Below, piece by piece: positions 7,984-17,288 of a stretch of 64,000 nucleotides of DNA (position 1 is its first letter; each line of letters begins with the position of its first letter). Both the position numbers and the translations under genes were made by a program. The notes below the pieces were generated by a model, which made no database searches, had not been told where the DNA came from, and saw only the letters and a program-made list of their open reading frames with translations. This stretch comes from Mesorhizobium_K quangtriensis (lineage in GTDB: Bacteria > Pseudomonadota > Alphaproteobacteria > Rhizobiales > Rhizobiaceae), in NCBI RefSeq assembly GCF_040081925.1, contig NZ_JBEBMF010000003.1:186001-250000 (forward strand), read 5' to 3'.

Positions 7984-8102
7984 TAACGACGAAACGGACG
8001 GCGCCGTGCCGCCCAACGCCTGCGTAAACCAATGTTGCGTTGCGGCGGGGGGCCGTTTCCGCTAATCAGGCCGCCACCGAAACGGAGCTCGGCCGCGCCG
8101 AA

Positions 8103-8801
8103 ATGAGTCTTGTAGACACAGTGAAGAACGCCTTCGTGCCCATCCACAGGGAAGGGTACCCGTTCATCGGCGCGTTTGCGATCGTGACGCTGCTGCTCGG
8201 CCTGTTCTCGACCAACCTCTTCTGGGTCGGCCTCATCCTCACCGCCTGGTGCGCCTATTTCTTCCGTGATCCGGTGCGCGTGACGCCGACCGACGACAGG
8301 CTGGTGATCAGCCCTGCCGATGGCGTCGTCTCCGCCGTCGGGCCAGCCGTGCCACCGCGCGAACTCGGCCTTGGGACGGGCGAGATGACGCGCATCTCGG
8401 TGTTCATGAACGTCTTTTCCTGCCACGTGAACCGGGCGCCGGTGCGCGGCAAGATCAGCCGCATCGAATACCGGCCCGGCAAATTCCTGAACGCCGAACT
8501 CGACAAGGCGAGCCAGGAAAACGAGCGCAATGGCGTTGTCATCGACAGCCCCAACGGCACGGTTGCGGCCGTGCAGGTCGCCGGGTTGGTGGCGCGCCGC
8601 ATCATCTGCTGGGCGGAAGCCGGCGGCAACATCGCGGTCGGCGAGCGCTTCGGCCTGATCCGCTTTGGCTCGCGCGTCGATGTCTTCTTGCCAAGAGAGG
8701 CGACGCCGCGCGTGTCGGTCGGCCAGACATCTGTCGCCGGAGAAACCGTCATCGCCGAGTTCGGCGGCGCGGCGGCGACGCCACTCGTCCGCATCGACTA
8801 G
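8103..8801 (+). CDS. psd: Phosphatidylserine decarboxylase proenzyme (short form)
   Basis: 232 aa, inner-membrane associated. It converts phosphatidylserine to phosphatidylethanolamine. A hydrophobic segment at about 20-48 precedes the PSD core (YFFRDPVRVTP, SPADGVVSAVG, FMNVFSCHVNRAPV). Near the end RFGSRVDVF holds the Gly-Ser self-cleavage site (about 188-189) that gives the alpha chain its pyruvoyl group. At 232 aa it belongs to the short type common in alphaproteobacteria. It lies 11 bases upstream of pssA, which makes its substrate, so the two form an operon. The ATG at 8103 gives the conserved N-terminus, although no strong ribosome-binding site is visible. Confidence 0.95.
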   Translation: MSLVDTVKNAFVPIHREGYPFIGAFAIVTLLLGLFSTNLFWVGLILTAWCAYFFRDPVRVTPTDDRLVISPADGVVSAVGPAVPPRELGLGTGEMTRISVFMNVFSCHVNRAPVRGKISRIEYRPGKFLNAELDKASQENERNGVVIDSPNGTVAAVQVAGLVARRIICWAEAGGNIAVGERFGLIRFGSRVDVFLPREATPRVSVGQTSVAGETVIAEFGGAAATPLVRID

Positions 8802-8812
8802 GGCAGCGGGCG

Positions 8813-9649
8813 TTGACCAAGTTCCCTCCGCACAGCAGCGGTGGCCCGCGCATCCGGGAAATCCCGCTGCGCATGGTGCTGCCCAATATGGTCACCGTGC
8901 TGTCCATCTGCGTCGGGCTGTCGGGGATCCGCTTTGCGTTCGAGGGGCGTTTCGCGACGGCCGTGGTCATGGTGCTGTTCGCGGCCTTCCTCGACGGCAT
9001 CGACGGGCGGCTGGCGCGCATGATGAAGGCGACCTCGCGCTTCGGCGCACAGATGGATTCGCTGGCCGATATCGTCAATTTCGGCGTTGCGCCCGCATTG
9101 GTGCTCTACGCCTTCCTGCTCGACCGCGCCGGCTCCTTCGGCTGGATCGCAGCGCTTCTTTTCGCCGTCGCCTGCGGCCTGAGGCTTGCGCGCTTCAACG
9201 TGCTCGACGAAGACGCGGAACGTCCGCCCTGGCAGGGCGAATATTTCGTCGGCGTACCCGCGCCTGCCGGCGCCGTTCTGGTGATGTTGCCATGCTACCT
9301 GGCCTTCATCGGCGTTTACCAGGCCGACAGGGTGTCCGCATTGGTGGCAAGCGGATTTTCCGTGCTTTCGGCTTTCCTGATGGTCAGCCGCATCCCGGTC
9401 TATTCCGGCAAGAAGCTGAAGATCCGGCGCGATCTGGCGCTGCCGCTCATCCTCGCGGTCGCGCTGCTGGTGCTGCTATTCTTCAATTATCCCTGGCATA
9501 CGCTATCGGTCGGGGTCGTCGGCTACCTCATCTTCCTGCCGTTCTCGGTGCTCGCCTATGCGAAGCGCTCGACAATCGAAGAAGCGAAACTGGCCGAAGT
9601 GGCTGTAACGCCGTCGGTACCGTCCGACGAGCCCGGACAGGAACTTTAG
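8813..9649 (+). CDS. pssA: CDP-diacylglycerol-serine O-phosphatidyltransferase
   Basis: 278 aa integral membrane enzyme joining CDP-diacylglycerol and serine to phosphatidylserine. The CDP-alcohol phosphotransferase motif is complete at about residues 60-82 (DGIDGRLAR, then FGAQMDSLAD), and about eight hydrophobic segments follow. The start is TTG at 8813, 11 bases after the psd stop, with a purine-rich GGGCAGCGGG before it. The order psd-pssA is standard in rhizobia and yields phosphatidylethanolamine in two steps. Confidence 0.93.
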   Translation: MTKFPPHSSGGPRIREIPLRMVLPNMVTVLSICVGLSGIRFAFEGRFATAVVMVLFAAFLDGIDGRLARMMKATSRFGAQMDSLADIVNFGVAPALVLYAFLLDRAGSFGWIAALLFAVACGLRLARFNVLDEDAERPPWQGEYFVGVPAPAGAVLVMLPCYLAFIGVYQADRVSALVASGFSVLSAFLMVSRIPVYSGKKLKIRRDLALPLILAVALLVLLFFNYPWHTLSVGVVGYLIFLPFSVLAYAKRSTIEEAKLAEVAVTPSVPSDEPGQEL

Positions 9650-9651
9650 AC

Positions 9652-11883
9652 CTAAGCAGCCAGCCCCAGCCCCAGGCTTTCCATCGCCATGCGCCGCGCC
9701 GACACATAGTCGGTCTTGCCGGAGCCGAGCAGCGGGATTTCCGGCACGTGCACGATGTCGCCCGGCACCATGATCTCGGCGGCACCCGCTTCCTTGCCGC
9801 AGCGGCGAAGGTCCTCCGCGTCGATGTCATCGGCGGTGGTGACGAGCACGATGCGTTCGCCGCGCTTCTTGTCGGGCACGGAAACGGCGGCGTGGTTGTC
9901 TTCCGGCCAAAGTGCTTTCACCATCATCTCCACCGCGCCAAGCGAGATCATCTCGCCGGCGATCTTGGCGAAGCGTTTCGCGCGTCCCCGGATAGCGATG
10001 AAGCCCTCGCGGTCCACCGCGACGATGTCGCCGGTATCAAGCCAATCGTCGGTGAACGGCTGCAGCTCCCCCGGCCGGTCGGTCAGCATGTAGCCCATCA
10101 TGCGGTTCGGCCCTGAAACCAGCAGGCGTCCGCCTTCCGCGATGCCTTCCACCGGCTCGAGCCTCATGCGCATGCCCGGCATCAATCGCCCGACGCTGCC
10201 GTCGCGGTTGTGGGTTGTGCTGCTGACGGCAACAACGGGCGCTGCTTCCGTCATGCCGTAGCCTTCGACGATTTCAGCGCCGAAACGCTCGCGCCACGTC
10301 CGTCGCGTTTCCGGCCTCACCGCCTCCGCGCCTGCTACGACGAAACGCAGGCTGGAGAAATCGCCGTCCTTGGCGGTGCGGGCATAGGCGGTGAGGAACG
10401 TGTCGGTGCCGAACATCACCGTCGGGCGCCATTTTTTCGCGACCTCGGGAATGATCTTGTAGTGCAGGGGCGATGGGTAAAGGAACAGCGGCACGCCGCT
10501 GATCAGCGGCAGCACCGTGCCGCCTGTCAGGCCGAAGGAATGGAATACGGGCAGCACGTTGAGCAGCCTGTCGGCCGGCGAGAACGAGATGCGCGCTTCG
10601 ACCTGCTTGACGTTAGCGATCAGCGTACGCGACGACAGCACCACCGCCTTGGGCGTACCCTCCGAGCCGGAGGTAAACAGGATGGCGGCGGCCTTGTCCG
10701 CATCCTGCCGGGCGAGCGGGAAGCGCCAGAGGAGCGCCGCCGCCAGCTTCTCCGGCATGCCGATGGTCTTGCGCAGGTCCTCCAGCCAGACGATCTTCGC
10801 CCCGGCCTTCTCTGTCGCGGCCACGATGTCGGCGAGCCCGGCCTTGTCCACGAATGCGCGCGACGAGACGACGGTGTGGATCGCGGCCGTCCTGATGGCG
10901 GACTCCACGTTTGCCGGGCCGGCCGTGTAGTTGAGGAGCGCTGCCACGCGGCCTGCCGACAGCAACCCGAGCATCGACAGCACCAGCCCGTTGGCGTTGG
11001 GCAGAAGCAGGCCGACGGCCTCGCCCTGCTCCGTTCCGTCTGCAAATCGGCGGCCGAGCACACGCGCTCCGGTGAGCAGCTTTCGGTAGCTCAGCGCGCC
11101 GGTCAGCACATCTTCCACGATCGGCTTCGACGGACCAAAGGAAAGGGCTGCATCGCGCACGGCGGCAAACAGGCTACGGTTCGTGTCGGCACCGGCGAGC
11201 CGAACTTCCGCCAGCCGGTCGAACAGCGCGTTGGACGTCGTGGTGACGGCCGATCCGCCAGCCCGCTCGACCAGTTCGCCGATCGTCATCGGCGGCAGGG
11301 CAGCGATGGAGAGCTTTGGCAGGAAGCGGCGCGGCGCGCGGTCTTTCGGCGTCAGCGAGGAATGAGGATAGCGTCCGTTCGAGATGAAAACCGGCACGAT
11401 CTTCGCATCCGCCTGCACGGCAATCCGCGCAATGGCGCGCACCAGCCGGAAGGCTTTCGTGTCCGGCTCGACCTCGTCTGGCAGGTAGACGGCGAGCCGT
11501 CCTTTTCCTTTCAGCACGCGCACCAGCCGACGGCTGACGAACACGTGCTGCGCGTTGAAGGTGATGGTGCGGGCCAGCTCGCGCCAAGGCTCCAGCCAGA
11601 TCGACTTCGCCGAATCCTCGTCGAGGATATGCAGCGTCTGCTCGGGCAGCAGCGACAGCATCAGCGCCGGGTCCAGTTTCGACTGGTGCCAGATGGCGTA
11701 GATGACCGGTGCGTCGGCCTTGGCGGCGGCGGCCATGCGCGAATCGGAAATACGGTAGAGAAGCTTCAGGGGGGCATAAAGAAACGCCTGCCGGACCCCG
11801 ATATCGAGCCTGAACGCCAGCGCCCACGCCGCGGCGATCCAGAGCGCCAGCAGGCCGAGCAGGATAGCTCCGGACAGGATCAT
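9652..11883 (-). CDS. Aas-like bifunctional acyltransferase / acyl-AMP ligase
   Basis: 743 aa. A membrane segment (1-24) leads a PlsC-type acyltransferase domain with the HX4D motif (HQSKLD, 66-71). An AMP-forming adenylation domain fills the rest, with FTSGSEGTPKAVV (about 404), YGMTEAAP and a C-terminal TGDIV. This order matches E. coli Aas, which activates free fatty acids and re-acylates lysophosphatidylethanolamine at the inner membrane. It lies tail-to-tail with pssA, 2 bases apart, within the phospholipid region, which fits phospholipid repair. Substrate specificity is inferred. Confidence 0.85.
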   Translation of the reverse strand: MILSGAILLGLLALWIAAAWALAFRLDIGVRQAFLYAPLKLLYRISDSRMAAAAKADAPVIYAIWHQSKLDPALMLSLLPEQTLHILDEDSAKSIWLEPWRELARTITFNAQHVFVSRRLVRVLKGKGRLAVYLPDEVEPDTKAFRLVRAIARIAVQADAKIVPVFISNGRYPHSSLTPKDRAPRRFLPKLSIAALPPMTIGELVERAGGSAVTTTSNALFDRLAEVRLAGADTNRSLFAAVRDAALSFGPSKPIVEDVLTGALSYRKLLTGARVLGRRFADGTEQGEAVGLLLPNANGLVLSMLGLLSAGRVAALLNYTAGPANVESAIRTAAIHTVVSSRAFVDKAGLADIVAATEKAGAKIVWLEDLRKTIGMPEKLAAALLWRFPLARQDADKAAAILFTSGSEGTPKAVVLSSRTLIANVKQVEARISFSPADRLLNVLPVFHSFGLTGGTVLPLISGVPLFLYPSPLHYKIIPEVAKKWRPTVMFGTDTFLTAYARTAKDGDFSSLRFVVAGAEAVRPETRRTWRERFGAEIVEGYGMTEAAPVVAVSSTTHNRDGSVGRLMPGMRMRLEPVEGIAEGGRLLVSGPNRMMGYMLTDRPGELQPFTDDWLDTGDIVAVDREGFIAIRGRAKRFAKIAGEMISLGAVEMMVKALWPEDNHAAVSVPDKKRGERIVLVTTADDIDAEDLRRCGKEAGAAEIMVPGDIVHVPEIPLLGSGKTDYVSARRMAMESLGLGLAA

Positions 11884-12053
11884 TGTTCCTCCCTATCCCC
11901 GCCGCGGCTCATCGACAGGTCGTGAGTGGCCGCCTGCTCAAAGGGTAGCGGAAAGGGCGGCAAGGTCAATTGGTGCATCGACCCTTGCGGACAATGTGAC
12001 CCGCCGCTACAGCCTCAGGCGAACGGTGAACAGGCACGAACTGGGAGATTTTC

Positions 12054-12572
12054 ATGGATTCCGCAGCTTTGAAGGCAATGCAGGCTCCGTTGAAGGACGC
12101 CTATCGGGGAGATGCCGGAAGTGCATTGATCACCTTGCGGGCAAAGGGCTCCGTGGACGACCAGAAGATCGCCTGCAAGGTCGAGACCGGCCGCGCCATC
12201 GCGGAGGCCGGGCTGCATCCCGCGACCGGCGGCAGCGGCATGGAACTCTGCTCAGGCGACATGCTGCTGGAAGCGCTGGTCGCCTGTGCGGGCGTGACGC
12301 TGAAGGCGGTGGCGACCGCGCTCGACTTCAAGCTTGCCGGCGCGACGGTAGAGGCAGAGGGCGACCTCGACTTCCGCGGTACGTTGGGCGTCTCGAAGGA
12401 GGCTCCGGTCGGCTTCCGCGCCATACGGCTGCGCTTCGATATGCAGACCGACGAGCCGCAGGACCGCATCGATTCGCTGATCAAGCTGACGGAGCGTTAT
12501 TGCGTGGTGTTCCAGACGCTGAACACCAAGCCGGAGCTATCGGTGGCGACGAAGGTTGCGGCTGCTGGATAA
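12054..12572 (+). CDS. OsmC family protein
   Basis: 172 aa cytoplasmic dimer of the OsmC/Ohr fold. ELCSGDMLLEALVACAGV is the first helix with the conserved cysteine and ERYCVVFQTLN supplies the second, as in thiol peroxidases of this family. Without the Ohr-specific arginine context I would not call it Ohr. Its role in peroxide handling is by family only. The ATG at 12054 has GGGAGA about 6 bases upstream. It is divergent from the Aas-like gene. Confidence 0.88.
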   Translation: MDSAALKAMQAPLKDAYRGDAGSALITLRAKGSVDDQKIACKVETGRAIAEAGLHPATGGSGMELCSGDMLLEALVACAGVTLKAVATALDFKLAGATVEAEGDLDFRGTLGVSKEAPVGFRAIRLRFDMQTDEPQDRIDSLIKLTERYCVVFQTLNTKPELSVATKVAAAG

Positions 12573-12575
12573 GGC

Positions 12576-12803
12576 TTAACCCGCCGAGCCGTCGTCCGTT
12601 CCGCCCTCGTCCCCCTCGTCTGAATAGGGCGAGGCGCTAGGGATGCAGTTAATCGACCAGCCGGGAGGGGCCGGTTCCTTCTGGTACTCGGTGATCGCCG
12701 CCTTGCATTCCTCGCGCGTGTCGAAGAAGTCGGGCATGGTCGTCAGTCCGCCCTGCGGGCCTGCGACGACCAGATACCAGACGATGGCTAGGTTGGGCGT
12801 CAT
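12576..12803 (-). CDS. Small hypothetical protein
   Basis: 75 aa, no signal peptide. It contains a short hydrophobic N-terminus (AIVWYLVVAG), a central helix with one cysteine (TREECKAAITEYQ), a second cysteine (SINCIP) and an acidic C-terminus. I do not recognise it. An excellent ribosome-binding site (GAGGGAA, 2-3 bases before ATG) supports translation. It is convergent with the OsmC gene with 3 bases between. Confidence 0.6.
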   Translation of the reverse strand: MTPNLAIVWYLVVAGPQGGLTTMPDFFDTREECKAAITEYQKEPAPPGWSINCIPSASPYSDEGDEGGTDDGSAG

Positions 12804-12901
12804 GGCGGTTCCCTCTATCTCGACGAACCGCCATCATATCACGCCCGTATGATCCTGAAAGACATGCCACGCGCTTGTTGCGCTGTTCGCATGTAGTCAG
12901 A

Positions 12902-13531
12902 TCAGTTCTTGGCGAAGCAGTAGAGGAAGCCCGCGCCACCTGTTCCCTTCAGCGCGTCCTGACTGCAGCCGCCGCGTGAAGGGTGCGCCGCGTTCCATGA
13001 AGTAGCGGTCGGCAGGGTGTCCGGCCCCTTTCGGTCGTGGTGGCCGACCATGGCAGCGCCCTCAGCGCCCTCGAGCGTCCAGTCGCCGCAGGTCTGGTCC
13101 ACCGCCTTGGTGCCGTCGGCCTGCGTGCCGGTCAGGATGTCGTGTTCGTTGGGCGTGTCGCCTCGGCCGGGCACCACGGTACCCTTTTCCGTCAGGCCGG
13201 TTTCCTTGGTGATGCCGTTGGCATCGCTGTGCAGCGATGCCACGTTGTCGGCGATCTTGACGCCCTTCGCGTTGTACCACGGGCCGGAGCCGATCCGATC
13301 CTTCGCGTCCACCGTGCTGGTGGAAAGGTAGGCTACCCAGGTTTTGCCGGTGACGCCGGCGGCTTCCGCAAGCGAGGCGCAATGCGCGTCCGCACCTTCC
13401 AGCCCGCCAAGGTTCGCGCCCTTGCCGAGGCCGACGCTGGTGATGAAGAAGCTCATCGAATTGTCCTGCGCGCTTGCCGTGCCGAGCCCCAGAACCATCG
13501 CCGCTGCCGAGAGAACGAGTGCTTTCTTCAT
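12902..13531 (-). CDS. Secreted lectin-like protein of rhizobial type
   Basis: 209 aa. A clear signal peptide (about 1-21, ending ASA) precedes a domain starting SFFITSVGLGKGANLGG, then DAHCASLA, KTWVAYLST and a C-terminal GFLYCFAKN. The pattern (paired cysteines, WxAYLS, glycine-rich C-terminal loop) matches rhizobial proteins usually labelled lectin, resembling C-type-lectin or endostatin-like folds. The ligand is unknown, and the protein is presumably periplasmic or extracellular. It stands alone on the minus strand. Confidence 0.7.
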   Translation of the reverse strand: MKKALVLSAAAMVLGLGTASAQDNSMSFFITSVGLGKGANLGGLEGADAHCASLAEAAGVTGKTWVAYLSTSTVDAKDRIGSGPWYNAKGVKIADNVASLHSDANGITKETGLTEKGTVVPGRGDTPNEHDILTGTQADGTKAVDQTCGDWTLEGAEGAAMVGHHDRKGPDTLPTATSWNAAHPSRGGCSQDALKGTGGAGFLYCFAKN

Positions 13532-13669
13532 GGATTCCTCCCTTGTCTGTGTCCGCGAAAAGCTAGGGCGGCGTACACCAGCCGGCTATTCACGACTTCG
13601 TGTCGGCCGCCCAGCCGTTGAAAAGCCAGATAGGGCAGGGCACAAGATCGGCCAGAGGAGGACACGGCC

Positions 13670-14377
13670 ATGCCGTCTCGGCTGACCACGATTGGCTTCG
13701 ACGCCGACGACACGCTCTGGCAGAACGAACAGTTCTACCAGATGACGCAGGCGCGCTTCCTTGAGATGCTTAAGGAGCATACGGACGGCGGAGAACTGCC
13801 CGACCGGCTGTTGGCTGTCATGATGCGCAACATCAAGACCTACGGCTTTGGCATCAAGAGCTTTACCCTCTCCATGGTCGAGACGGCGATCGAGGTGACC
13901 GACGGCAGGGCGCCTGCATCTGTTATCGCCGAAATCCTCGCTGCTGGTCGCGAGATGGCCGCGCATCCGGTTGATGTGTTGCCGCATGCGCGCGAGACGC
14001 TGGAGGCGCTGGCGGGCAAATACCGGCTGGTGCTGATCACCAAGGGCGACCTGTTCGACCAGGAGCGCAAGATCGCGGAATCCGGGCTGGGCGAACTCTT
14101 CCAGGCAATCGAGATTGTCAGCGACAAGAACCGCGCCACCTACGAGCGCGCCTTCAGCCGCCATGGCGATGGACCTGCCAGCAGCATGATGATCGGCAAC
14201 TCGCTGAAATCCGATGTGCTGCCGGCGCTCGCGGCCGGAAGCTGGGGCGTCTATGTCCCGCACGACCTGACATGGGCCTATGAGCACGCTGAGGCGCCGG
14301 CGGGCGAGGCGCGTTTCCGCGAAGTGCCCGACCTCGCGAAGATCGTACCGCTGATCGACGAGATCGAAGGAAGCTGA
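13670..14377 (+). CDS. HAD family hydrolase
   Basis: 235 aa cytoplasmic phosphatase-like protein. Motif I is FDADDTLW (about 9-16) with the nucleophilic and acid/base aspartates, motif II is VLITKG, and motif III/IV is SDKN...MMIGNSLKSDV. A helical cap lies between motifs I and II. The substrate cannot be deduced. AGGAGG lies about 8 bases before the ATG. It converges with the SDR gene downstream. Confidence 0.88.
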   Translation: MPSRLTTIGFDADDTLWQNEQFYQMTQARFLEMLKEHTDGGELPDRLLAVMMRNIKTYGFGIKSFTLSMVETAIEVTDGRAPASVIAEILAAGREMAAHPVDVLPHARETLEALAGKYRLVLITKGDLFDQERKIAESGLGELFQAIEIVSDKNRATYERAFSRHGDGPASSMMIGNSLKSDVLPALAAGSWGVYVPHDLTWAYEHAEAPAGEARFREVPDLAKIVPLIDEIEGS

Positions 14378-14384
14378 GTTCCAG

Positions 14385-15146
14385 CTATTCCGGCAGGCGG
14401 TAGCTCAGGAAACGCTGGGTCTTCGCCTGATAGATCTTGCCGGTCTCTGTCAGATCAGGGCTGACCAGCGGCATTATGTGCACTGCCGTCTCGGAAGGGT
14501 GAGGCACGCTCTCCGGATTTTCGCCCGGCATCGCCTGCGCTCGCATGGCCGTGCGGGTGCGGCCGGGATCGAAGGCGTTGACGCGCAGCGGCATGTTGAC
14601 TGTCTCCTCGGCCCATGAGCGCATCAGCGCTTCTGCCGCCGCCTTGGAAGCCGCGTAAGGCGCCCAGAAGGCGCGGGGCGCGTTGGCGAGGCTCGACGTG
14701 ACCACAACGGCGCGTCCGGCATCCGACAGGCGCAGCAGCGGATCGACCGATCGGATCAGCCGCCACGTGGAGGTGACGTTGACCGTCATCACCTTGTCGA
14801 AGGTTTTCGCCTCGACATGGCCGATCGGCGAGATGACGCCCAGCACGGCGGCGTTGACGACGAGGATGTCGAGCTTGCCCCAGCGATCGTTGATCGCCCC
14901 GCCCAGCCGGTCGAGGCCGGCCATGTCGGTGATATCGAGGGGGACCAGCGTGGCTTCGCCCTTGCCGACCTTTCGCCGCTCCGCCTTGATCTCGTCGTCC
15001 AGTTCTTCAAGGCCGCCCACCGTACGCGCCACCGCCACGACATGCGCGCCGGCCGCCGCGAGGCGCTTCGCTGTGAAGTAGCCAATGCCGCGCGATGCGC
15101 CGGTGACGAGCGCGATGCGGCCGGTGAGATCTGGGGTCGGGGTCAT
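14385..15146 (-). CDS. SDR family NAD(P)-dependent oxidoreductase
   Basis: 253 aa. It shows the classical short-chain dehydrogenase features: TGASRGIG nucleotide loop (about 15-22), NAA, catalytic Ser in VVTSSLA, and YAASK (Tyr and Lys, about 167-171). The substrate is unknown. The frame is open 59 codons upstream, but ATG 15146 gives the family start. In related rhizobia an SDR of this type follows purF on the same strand. Here DoxX, on the opposite strand, lies between them. Confidence 0.85.
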   Translation of the reverse strand: MTPTPDLTGRIALVTGASRGIGYFTAKRLAAAGAHVVAVARTVGGLEELDDEIKAERRKVGKGEATLVPLDITDMAGLDRLGGAINDRWGKLDILVVNAAVLGVISPIGHVEAKTFDKVMTVNVTSTWRLIRSVDPLLRLSDAGRAVVVTSSLANAPRAFWAPYAASKAAAEALMRSWAEETVNMPLRVNAFDPGRTRTAMRAQAMPGENPESVPHPSETAVHIMPLVSPDLTETGKIYQAKTQRFLSYRLPE

Positions 15147-15304
15147 CTGTTCATCCAGTCGTGGCAAAGCCTGAAGGCCGCCCCAGATAGGACGAATCCG
15201 CCCGCGGCGAAACCCTTCGGGCAATTCCTGTTGCCGAACATGTCGGAACTCTGTTGCGACCAACGTCCTTGAGCGACCGACATGCCATCCAACAGGAGCG
15301 ATCG

Positions 15305-15715
15305 ATGGGCAAGACTGCGGCAATCCTTGTGGCGAGACTGATCTTTGCCGGCCTCTTCATAATGGCGGCGGCCTTCAAGTTCATGGGAATGCAGGACACG
15401 GCCAGCTATATCGCGGCTGCCGGTTTCCCGGTTCCGCTGTTTCTCGCCTGGATTGCCGCCTTCTTCGAGGTCGCGCTGGCGCTGGCCTTCCTCACCGGTG
15501 CGTTTTTCTCGGAAGCGGCGCTGCTGGCCGGCATCTACGTGATTTTTCTCGCCTTCGCCTTCCACGGACCGTCCCACTGGCAGGGCAACCAGTCGGAATT
15601 CGGCTTCTTCGTCGACCACTTCACCTTCCTCGCGGGGCTGCTTTATGCGGCAGTCCACGGGCCGGGTAGCACGCTTGCTGTCCGCAAGGGCATCATCATC
15701 TGGCAGAGAGGCTGA
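15305..15715 (+). CDS. DoxX family membrane protein
   Basis: 136 aa with four predicted membrane helices: ILVARLIFAGLFIMAAAFK, PLFLAWIAAFFEVALALAFL, EAALLAGIYVIFLAFAF and TFLAGLLYAAV. This is the DoxX/SURF4-like topology. Bacterial members have been linked to thiol and oxidative stress, but no specific role can be assigned here. The ATG at 15305 follows AGGAG. It is divergent from the SDR gene and convergent with purF. Confidence 0.85.
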   Translation: MGKTAAILVARLIFAGLFIMAAAFKFMGMQDTASYIAAAGFPVPLFLAWIAAFFEVALALAFLTGAFFSEAALLAGIYVIFLAFAFHGPSHWQGNQSEFGFFVDHFTFLAGLLYAAVHGPGSTLAVRKGIIIWQRG

Positions 15716-15727
15716 AGGCGTTGCGGA

Positions 15728-17185
15728 TCAGCCGGCCGCCAGCACCGAGAGCGTGCGGACGTTGTCCGCGCCCTCATGGTCGAGCAGCCGTGTCGGATAC
15801 TCGTCGCTGAAGCACGCATCGCAGAATTGCGGCTGCTCGTTGTTGCGGCTCGCCTCGCCGACTGCGCGGTAAAGACCGTCCATCGAGAGGAAACCAAGCG
15901 AATCGACGCGAATGAACTCGGCCATTTCCTCGACGGTCATGCGTGAGGCCAGCAGCTTGGACTTCTCCGGCGTATCGACGCCGTAGAAACACGGAGCTCG
16001 CGTGGGCGGCGATGCAATGCGCATATGCACTTCGCGCGCGCCCGCGTCGCGCACGAGCTGCACGATTTTCTGGCTGGTTGTGCCCCGCACGATGGAATCG
16101 TCCACCAGCACGACGCGCTTGCCCTCGAGCACGCGGCGGTTGGCGTTGTGCTTCAGCTTGACGCCCATGTGGCGGATCGAATCGCCGGGCTGGATGAAGG
16201 TGCGCCCGACATAATGGTTGCGGATGATGCCCAGTTCGAACGGAATGTTCGCCGCCTGCGCGAAGCCGATAGCGGCCGGCGTGCCCGAGTCCGGCACCGG
16301 CACCACGACGTCGGCCTCCACAGGGCTCTCAAGCGCCAGTTCCACCCCGATATTCTTGCGCACGTTATAGACGTTGCGCCCTTCCAGCGTAGAATCCGGA
16401 CGCGCGAAATAGACATATTCGAAGATGCAGAAACGCGGCTTCTGCGGTTCGAACGGGAAGATGCTTTCCACACCCTTGGCCGTTATGACGACCATCTCGC
16501 CGGGCTTGATGTCGCGCACAAAGCGCGCCCCGATGATGTCGAGCGCGACCGTTTCTGAGGCGAGGATCCATGAGCCGTCGAGGTCGCCCAGCACCAGCGG
16601 GCGGATGCCGAGCGGGTCGCGGCAGCCGATCATCTTCTTCGACGTCAGCGCCACCAGCGAGAACGCGCCTTCTATCTGGCGCACCGCCTCGATGAAGCGC
16701 GCGTTGATATCACGCTCCTTGCTGACGGCGATGAGGTGCAGGATCGTTTCGGTGTCGGATGTCGAGGAGAAGATCGCGCCCTGCTTCTGCAGAATACGCT
16801 GGACGGTCATAGCGTTGGTGAGGTTGCCGTTGTGGGCGATCGCGAGGCCGCCCTCGGCGAGCTCGGCGAAAAGCGGCTGCACGTTGCGCAGGCCGGCGCC
16901 GCCGGTCGTGGCGTAGCGGGTGTGGCCGATGGCGCGGTTGCCCTTGAGGCGTTCCATGACCGCCGGCTTGGTGAAGGTATCGCCGATCAGGCCGACATGG
17001 CGCTCGACGTGAAACTGCGAGCCGTCATAGGAGACGATGCCGGCTGCTTCCTGTCCGCGGTGCTGGAGCGCATGCAGGCCGAGCGTGACGATCGCCGCTG
17101 CGTCCTGACGCCCGAAGATGCCGAACACGCCACATTCGTCGTGAAAATGGTCATCGGCCTCGCCAAGCAAGGAATCGTTTGCCAT
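15728..17185 (-). CDS. purF: Amidophosphoribosyltransferase
   Basis: 485 aa from the chosen start. It makes 5-phosphoribosylamine from PRPP and glutamine, the first committed purine step. The N-terminal Ntn glutaminase has its nucleophile in ECGVFGIFG (Cys18), preceded by a short propeptide to be removed. The phosphoribosyltransferase half has VVLVDDSIVRGTTS (about 362). Upstream ATG (17215) and GTG (17242) codons are also in frame. I prefer 17185 because GAGTGGA precedes it, but the propeptide length is uncertain. Order radA-cvpA-purF on one strand suggests co-transcription. Confidence 0.95.
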   Translation of the reverse strand: MANDSLLGEADDHFHDECGVFGIFGRQDAAAIVTLGLHALQHRGQEAAGIVSYDGSQFHVERHVGLIGDTFTKPAVMERLKGNRAIGHTRYATTGGAGLRNVQPLFAELAEGGLAIAHNGNLTNAMTVQRILQKQGAIFSSTSDTETILHLIAVSKERDINARFIEAVRQIEGAFSLVALTSKKMIGCRDPLGIRPLVLGDLDGSWILASETVALDIIGARFVRDIKPGEMVVITAKGVESIFPFEPQKPRFCIFEYVYFARPDSTLEGRNVYNVRKNIGVELALESPVEADVVVPVPDSGTPAAIGFAQAANIPFELGIIRNHYVGRTFIQPGDSIRHMGVKLKHNANRRVLEGKRVVLVDDSIVRGTTSQKIVQLVRDAGAREVHMRIASPPTRAPCFYGVDTPEKSKLLASRMTVEEMAEFIRVDSLGFLSMDGLYRAVGEASRNNEQPQFCDACFSDEYPTRLLDHEGADNVRTLSVLAAG

Positions 17186-17288
17186 CGGGTCCACTCGCGC
17201 CTGAAAAACCGACATATAGGGCAGCGCAGCATTTTGCGCCACCTCAATACGTTGACAGTCTTATCACCCGATTACCACGGGCTGTGGA

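Noticed and set aside
10210..11925. A 571-codon open frame on the plus strand
   Set aside because: It is antisense to the Aas-like gene, whose AMP-binding and acyltransferase motifs are clear. The mirror translation has no domain.
12649..12939. 96-codon minus-strand frame near the OsmC gene
   Set aside because: It overlaps the 75-aa gene at 12576-12803 in another frame. The latter has an excellent ribosome site, this one does not.
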